From the NCBI GenBank assembly GCA_964030785.1, contig OZ034970.1, positions 38,181,901 to 38,245,900 on the forward strand: a stretch of DNA of 64,000 nt, read 5' to 3'. A model generated the notes under the pieces. That model ran no database searches. It saw only the letters and a program-made list of their open reading frames with translations, and was not told the DNA's origin. Origin of the DNA: Siderastrea siderea. Taxonomy: Eukaryota > Cnidaria > Anthozoa > Scleractinia > Rhizangiidae. Each line of letters opens with the position of its first letter. The first letter of the stretch is position 1. The translations under genes were made by a program, and so were the position numbers. Below, one piece after another: positions 58,366 through 64,000 of this stretch.

Positions 58366-59211
58366 CCTTATAATGCATTCAACGGAGCCCAAAACCACCC
58401 GACTACATGAAGGTTGAATTAGCTTCCTTACCTTCAAATAGTTGTCCAAAAATACGTTATTTTGTTTTAAATCGTTTTTAAGGTGCACATAGGGCGCACT
58501 TTACACCATACGCTATACAACTTGAGCTTTTCATATTCTCTTAACACTCATCGAAAATCTGATCTACATCATTTGATTAAGTATAAAAACATCCAAACTT
58601 TTAAAGGAATTTCAGCATAAATACTACCAAGCTATTTTTGTTAGGCCTTATTAAAAACAGGGATTCAGCTCAAATATTACCAACAGGTGGCCTTACGGCA
58701 ATGAGTTTTTTTTCTACGTTTATCATTGTAATTTCAACAAATCATTTTCCTCCAAAAGCAAATATGTTCATCGTTTGATGCTAAGTTTTGAACCATTTGC
58801 GTCTTCTTTTTTAAACACATAATAACAGGCAAGTTTTGCCGTTTTAATCAGTGAGCGCTAAGAAAGATGGATATTCGTTTCATGAAGCATTCCGTATCGG
58901 GTTGATATCGCCATTAGTTCAACCTGCTAACGACAAAGAGGCCAATTATTTTTTTTTTCTTTTGACGTACAAGAAAAACATTTATCACTGGACCAGACGT
59001 TTAGTGAGCTACGATACTACTGGCTGACACTGACATCTCAGAGTTTTAGCCAAAAATAACATTTTAAAATTGCGGTTAAAAAGGCCGCTCCTTGTGACAC
59101 AGCTTATATTGCTGCATGCACAGCGAGGACAAAACACTAAGAGCGCTTCACGTTCAACTGACAAACTGGTCGCCCAAAGATCGAAATTTAAATAAGATAC
59201 TCTAATCGACC

Positions 59212-59287
59212 ATGTTTTCTTCCTTGATGTGCTGGTTTCTCTTCTTCGTGTTATCTTCTTTTATACCTGAAGTGGCCTATGCAAAAG
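59212..59287 (+). CDS. Signal-peptide exon, copy C; exon 1 of the second gene copy
   Basis: ATG with leader MFSSLMCWFLFFVLSSFIPE then VAYAK; donor AAAAG|GTTAGC at 59287/59288, phase 1. About 4.6 kb upstream of the matching PAN exon at 63857. Confidence 0.75.
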
Positions 59288-59480
59288 GTTAGCCAGTTTC
59301 CTTTTTTTTTAGTTAATTGTTTAATGATGTACCAGTACTTGTTTTTCGAAACCGTTTTTTTTTTGGGCAGCGAAACGTTATGTTGTACCGATAACCAAGC
59401 TTCACCGCTTCGTTAGAACTTCAGTCCTAATTCACTGAAAACAGAACTACAGGCAATTTATATAGATGTTCAGTATTAGA

Positions 59481-60091
59481 AGTAAAAAATAGTAACAATA
59501 ATAAGTAGAGACAAATTTGCCGGTTTAATTCGAGGTTTTAAATGTGAAGCGAACGGCGAATAAGCTGCACTGCAAATTATGTGAATAACCATTACTGGAA
59601 CTTCTCAAAATCAGCCAAATTCGAAAAAGAAAACATATAACTGATAAAATCTTCAAGGAAACCCTAGTCCCGAAAGGCCACATCACGTCCATTTTACAAT
59701 GAAAGGGTTGTTCCGTTAGTTAAGAAAGCTCCTCAGTTTTTAATTGTTCTACGGACAATGATGACAACCCCGTTCCGAAGGGAGAAAAGAATTTCATTTA
59801 TTTATATTTTACCTTTGAACAAAACAAAATTAAGAAACATTATATAAGCGACTGACTTCCATTTTGACCCACTAAGGACTTAACGAGTTACAAATATTTA
59901 AAAACACTACTTAGAACAGTGTAATAATCGTTCCTCTAAGCGTTTTTTGACTTGAAGTAATCATTCTTAGCTACGATCGATTCTGTGCACAGAAATGACA
60001 CAACAATGAGAAAGCTATGAAGCTAACTAAATGGCGGCACTATAAATTTTAGAATGAAAATGATGTGAACTGCGGACTGCGGAAATACAAA
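59481..60091 (+). other. Intron 1 of the second gene copy, first part
   Basis: Diverged copy of the intron after signal exons A and B; no other feature. Confidence 0.5.
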
Positions 60092-60803
60092 TGAAATGAA
60101 GATGTGACCATCGCTGTTGTAATCACAATTTAGGCCCTTTCACGGGTTAAGATGAACTCAATAAATTACCCTGTTCCCAATATATGGGTCTTCGTAGCTG
60201 TTACGAAAATTGTCAAGTTTTCCATGAACCTTCCAGAACATTCTATAGAACTCCCAAGAACATTCTAAAATGCTGAGTAATTTAAATAATTATGTAAACT
60301 CTCGGAATAGTAAGCAGTTAATTATGTACTGTTACTAAAACAGCTTTCTTAGAGCATGTTGTGCTAAGTATGTAAGTAAGCCACTGTCAGTTTATTCAAG
60401 GAGTTTTGAGAAGCAGTTTTCAAAAGCAGTGTAGCAGTAAGTTTGGAGTTTGTTGCAGTGGCTGTGTGCCGACCTTAGTGAAGTGGCTGTGTGCCGAGCT
60501 GTGTGCTGTGTAAGAAGAAGAGTCTGTGTGACATAGAAGTGCTTTAAGCTGTGAAGACTACTTTCATCTTGGATTAAATCTGCTTGCTGCTGATACCCAC
60601 AACCGTACATTCTGTTTAGTTCAGTAAGCATCTCCACTAAAACATTAAACCTTGTAACAATAGCCCAGTTGGTAGAGCACTGCAGCGCGAACGCAGAAGC
60701 CACGGGTTCGAATCCCGTAAGCCCCGGAAATCTTTTTTTCGGGCTTAATTCGCAATTCCTTGAATTGCGATTACAACTTTGATGGTCACATCTTCATTTC
60801 AAT
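60092..60803 (+). mobile_element. tRNA-derived SINE-like element with inverted termini
   Basis: Ends are inverted copies (AATGAAGATGTGACCATC near 60096 and GATGGTCACATCTTCATT near 60780). It carries a tRNA-related region (60654-60725) with A box-like TAGCCCAGTTGG and B box GGTTCGAATCC; the acceptor stem does not pair, so it is not a functional tRNA. The same flanking ATATATTTTGACACATA at 15349 lacks the insertion. Confidence 0.75.
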
Positions 60804-61323
60804 ATATATTTTGACACATAACCTTGTTTTTCCAAGATCTAAATAAGACTCTCTCCTTCTGGTTAATTCTCGAAGTGGAGATGGCAATAAACAGACGACC
60901 TCTCAACAAATGCGGGAGATGAAAAATGGTTACCAGCAAAACCAAACTAACAATGATAAATGGAATTGGTGATCGGTGAATTGGATAAACCACTGATATT
61001 GAACAGTTTGTATATGAAGATACGCGTTTAAACCGCATTTAGCTCGGTGGTTTTGTCCAGCAGATACCACTGTGTCAAGTCAAAATACCAGCAGACTTTG
61101 GCTTTCGCTGAAAACAGATCATGTTTCATGCTGCACTTAGGACAAGATATGCTTATTGGCCATTTTTCCCATGATATCATCCGCAGGTTGCTAAACAACC
61201 TTATCCTCGTCATGTTCTCTTAAGAGTTAGTAATAACCCAAAAACCTTTTCAGGGAGTTAGTTTTACATAACATACTTAGTTAACAATGCTCTTTTACCT
61301 AATGTCAGACACTTTACATTTTT
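60804..61323 (+). other. Intron 1 of the second gene copy, middle part
   Basis: Matches 45308-45690 in diverged form (e.g. TGTCAAGTCA…, GGACAAGATA…CTTATT); no gene. Confidence 0.55.
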
Positions 61324-63752
61324 GACCTATGTTGAAAACATAGGTCTTAGCCGGACTGCAGTTTGTTTTGTTCTATGTTTGTAGCGGAGCCCGCGCGCTA
61401 GCGCGCCAGCGGAGCACCATTGCTAAGCATATTTGTGACCTATCAAGCCAAGAAATTTTGGTAGTGACGTAATAGTCACGTGACCGTCCGTCCGTCCGTC
61501 TGCACCACGAGGTCACCAATATGAAGTGGCATACACTTGATATAACCCTGTACTGTATTCCGTGTTTTTGGCGCGAAATCGCATGGTGACCCGCGTTGTA
61601 GCAAAACAAGCAAAGACAGCAAAAGTCAAAAACAAATTTGTTAATGGAAAAAAAAGTTCAAAAGAATACTCAGTTGTCTTTTTGGTGGAAGGCGAAAAGT
61701 TCAATTTAGGCGAAAAAAATTAGGCGATAAAGTTCAGGCGAAAAGTTCAAATTTGCCTTGTCGGTTCTGTTGCGAACTCGGTCGGCACACCGCTTGAATT
61801 TGCAGCATTTCGCAGCGGTTTCGACGCCAAATATAGCAGAGCTAGTGCTTTTTGGTTTTTTCTGTCCACCATCACGGTTATTGCGGTGGTCCGAACACAT
61901 TTTGCCAGGAAAAATACCAACATTTTCATGTTGATAGGCAGCTTGTCACGAAAAAAGAAATGAGTAGTAAAATTAACATTCCAAATTAACGTCAACGCTC
62001 ATGGCGTAGTGGAATAATTGCCGGTTTGTGACGCCGTCGAGCCGAACAGACAAAAAAAACATAACAAAAACAAAAGGAGGCTCCGCTTTTAGGCTTGGCT
62101 AAATCTATATGTTATGTTTGTATGATTGTATGTATGTGTTTATGACCCGAGGGAAGTGCCATGTGAGAGGGGCGGGGACGCTTGTCGGAAATTTTGACTA
62201 AAATGCCTAAAAGCTGCCTTTCTTAAACAGAGGGATAAGGCGAGACGACGGACATCAGCGCGTCTTTCACATGGGAGTACGTCCCCCGGCATTTATGTGG
62301 CAGCAGACAGACTGAGGCTACTGTACTAAGAGTGCCATTGACCAATGAAAAAGCTTGTTTTAATCCGTTTACTGAAGCTAAAGGTCAGACAAGGTTGAGC
62401 TAATAGGCCATGTTGAATGTAGATGGGACGGATAAAATAAGCGCAAATGTGCTAATATACTCTTCTTACCTATCGAATATTGTATTTTGAGTTAGTACAC
62501 TCAGTAAAGGGTTGGTGTGGTGGAATTGATGGTAATTTCCAAAAACTACTGCAAAGGTAGGTAATGCTCAACTTTGTCGGGGTCAGCGGTGGTTTTTAAA
62601 ACAGCTTTGTTTGGCAATTTGAAATTTATAGCGACGCGCTTAAGGGTAGATTTAAGATAATTAAACTGTGAAAAGGTGGCCTTTGGTCTGAGCGGAACGT
62701 GAATTTGCATAGCGTAATTTGGGGCTCGCTGGATACAAACGTTTAGCAACATTTTGGCTAATTTTGACCAACTATGCATTTTTTCTTTTATGGAAGAAAC
62801 ACATGCGAATTTGTGAGACGTTTGTGATTTGTTGTTTACGTGATAGGCGCGTTAAATAAAAGTAAGAGCTTTAATTTTTGTCGTCCTAAAATAAAGGCTG
62901 TCTGCCCAGTCTGTCTGTCTGTCAAATCTTGACACGTTAGTCTCTAATTTGTATAGATTATTTTGTTCAATAAAGCGTGTCTGTAGGTTTTTAAACCTGT
63001 TTTAGGTTTTAGTTTATGAGCTCAAGGTTGTGTCCATGATTTATACTATTCATATCCGCAGATCTTCCAGCCGACATAAAAATGATTTCTTTCTTGGTTT
63101 TATCACATGCAGGAACATATGGCATGAAAGTTTGTTTGAAAAAACATTGAACTTTGCCCTCTTTCGATCTTCAAGTTTGTTAAACAAGTTTGTGCAACCA
63201 GGAGTGCCCGTGGCTGTCCTCTCCTCAAATTATTGTCTAATGCACTTGTTTCTTTGACCTCTTGTTGTGACCTCAAATTATATCATTCAGTAATATGTGG
63301 ACAATTATAAGTTTGCTTTAACTAAGGTTTAGGTTTTTAGATTTAATTTGCAATTTTTATGTAGTTGTTTTGTTCGAGTGTCAGTTTGACTTTTTAGCTT
63401 TTGGCCTACGAGCCTGATGATTGCTCTATCTCCCAATTTTGGTCCGACTGGGTTTTTAGCAGGATTGTGTCTTGCATCCCAAGGGTATTGCTGAGTAAAA
63501 CATAAAGCTGTTTTCTAAACAGTAACTTTCCATCAGCGCTCATACGACCAGCACGTGAGTTCTGATGAACGTAATGCAACAATTGCAGTAATATGCACTT
63601 AGTATACTATAGTGCCGGGGGGAAATGTTCCCGCAATTTGTAGCGATGTCTACATGAGAAGCTATTTACGAGAATGATTTTGTTTTTTCCTCAGAGTATG
63701 TTTTAAAAATAACAAATAAGCTAGAATAAGACTTGACATTTCAACATAGGTC
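61324..63752. mobile_element. Probable decayed DNA transposon with GACCTATGTTGAAA ends
   Basis: GACCTATGTTGAAA at 61324-61337 and its inverted copy at 63739-63752. The corresponding place in the first gene's intron 1 (about 45685) runs CACTTTT…AACATGAT without it. Inside are only short frames, a CCGTCCGTCCGTCCGTC tract at about 61487 and GC-rich GCGGAGC strings. No transposase recognised. Confidence 0.5.
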
Positions 63753-63856
63753 AAGCACGAAATGCGTGCCTACGTTTTAACATGATTTCATAATGATGAT
63801 GAGGAGGAGGAGGATGATTCTTTTCTCAACGTTTAACGTTATGTTTCAAACTGCAG

Positions 63857-64000
63857 AGTTTACAACGTTGCATCATGACCCCGACCTCCGACAAGACCTT
63901 TTCATAATAGACGAGTACCATTACCTGAATGTGCCTAGAGTTGGAAAGTACACAGTGTTCGACATCTTTGATTGCACCTTTAAATGCCTCAGAAATCCCT
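63857..64000 (+). CDS. PAN/apple-like exon 2 of the second gene copy (cut by window end)
   Basis: Acceptor CTGCAG|AG at 63856/63857 in the same phase as 48433. Encodes FTTLHHDPDLRQDLFI, YHYLNVPRVGKYTVFDIFDC and TFKCLRNP, open to the window edge. Clearly paralogous to the exon at 48433-48707. Confidence 0.85.

Larger units (their letters stand above)
55735..59480 (+). repeat. Paralogous promoter/first-exon segment, copy C
   Basis: Collinear with copies A and B (GTCGCAGAAGAGACGCATG, CCGTAAACAGCATTTGG, GTCTCTTTGACAGGTGTCT, ending with the signal exon at 59212). It differs by two transposon insertions absent from the other copies (56166-57008 and 58154-58365) and a local ~120-bp tandem duplication at about 57180-57480. 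Confidence 0.8.

Noticed and set aside
60654..60725. Functional tRNA gene
   Set aside because: B box and T arm are good but the acceptor stem does not pair and it sits within a SINE-like element with inverted ends.

Overview
The window looks like nuclear DNA of an anthozoan cnidarian, most likely a stony coral. The evidence is a spliced secreted-protein gene (signal peptide, PAN/apple-like, EGF-like, and a C-terminal domain like that of the coral 'uncharacterized skeletal organic matrix protein 5'), cnidarian-type repetitive gene remnants, small inverted-repeat transposons and a tRNA-derived SINE. The species cannot be named from the sequence alone. Two virus-like self-synthesising transposons of the Polinton/Maverick (adintovirus-related) class sit in this host DNA, and they belong to clearly different lineages.

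Region 1 (1-7481) is the right part of an AT-rich, decaying Polinton that runs off the left edge. It carries a minor-capsid-like protein cut by a stop before a conserved-looking tail, an adenain-type protease without an ATG, a Cys-rich module frameshifted against a phospholipase-A2-like virion protein, a broken VLTF3-like gene, an integrase, and a convergent protein-primed DNA polymerase B. The integrase and polymerase have both lost their C-termini at a shared deletion junction. Its right end (...TACTACT at 7481) lies inside a broken repetitive host gene (7482-9215, minus strand).

Region 2 (7482-20723) is host DNA with small inverted-repeat elements and two diverged copies of a promoter/first-exon segment. 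Each copy ends in a signal-peptide exon with a splice donor (13811 and 17024).

Region 3 (20730-42782) is a complete 22,053-bp Polinton with terminal inverted repeats and a perfect 6-bp target duplication (CCCTGT). Every main reading frame is open. Left to right it carries: a penton-like protein, an unknown protein, a SLOG-fold protein (minus), a GRF-type zinc-finger protein, an unknown, a chromodomain integrase, two more penton-like paralogues, three small basic proteins, the double-jelly-roll major capsid protein, an adenain-like protease, a tRNA-like RNA polymerase III gene, a packaging ATPase, a Gly-rich protein, a two-membrane-segment SLATT-like protein, a run of small overlapping genes, a PLA2 protein, overlapping regulatory-type frames (minus), and DNA polymerase B. 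The capsid, protease, ATPase, polymerase and integrase set is what a virion-forming integrating element needs. SLOG and SLATT are families that partner in prokaryotic nucleotide-signal defence systems, so finding both here, with a VA-RNA-like Pol III gene, suggests an uncharacterised host-interaction module.

Region 4 (42789-64000) is host DNA: MITEs, a segment inverted relative to one left of the Polinton, a ~2-kb GGT-rich minisatellite, exons 2-6 of the secreted-protein gene (48433-54797, plus strand), then a second gene copy with its promoter segment, signal exon (59212) and PAN exon (63857, cut by the window edge). If the 17024 exon belongs to the first gene, the intact Polinton sits in its first intron.
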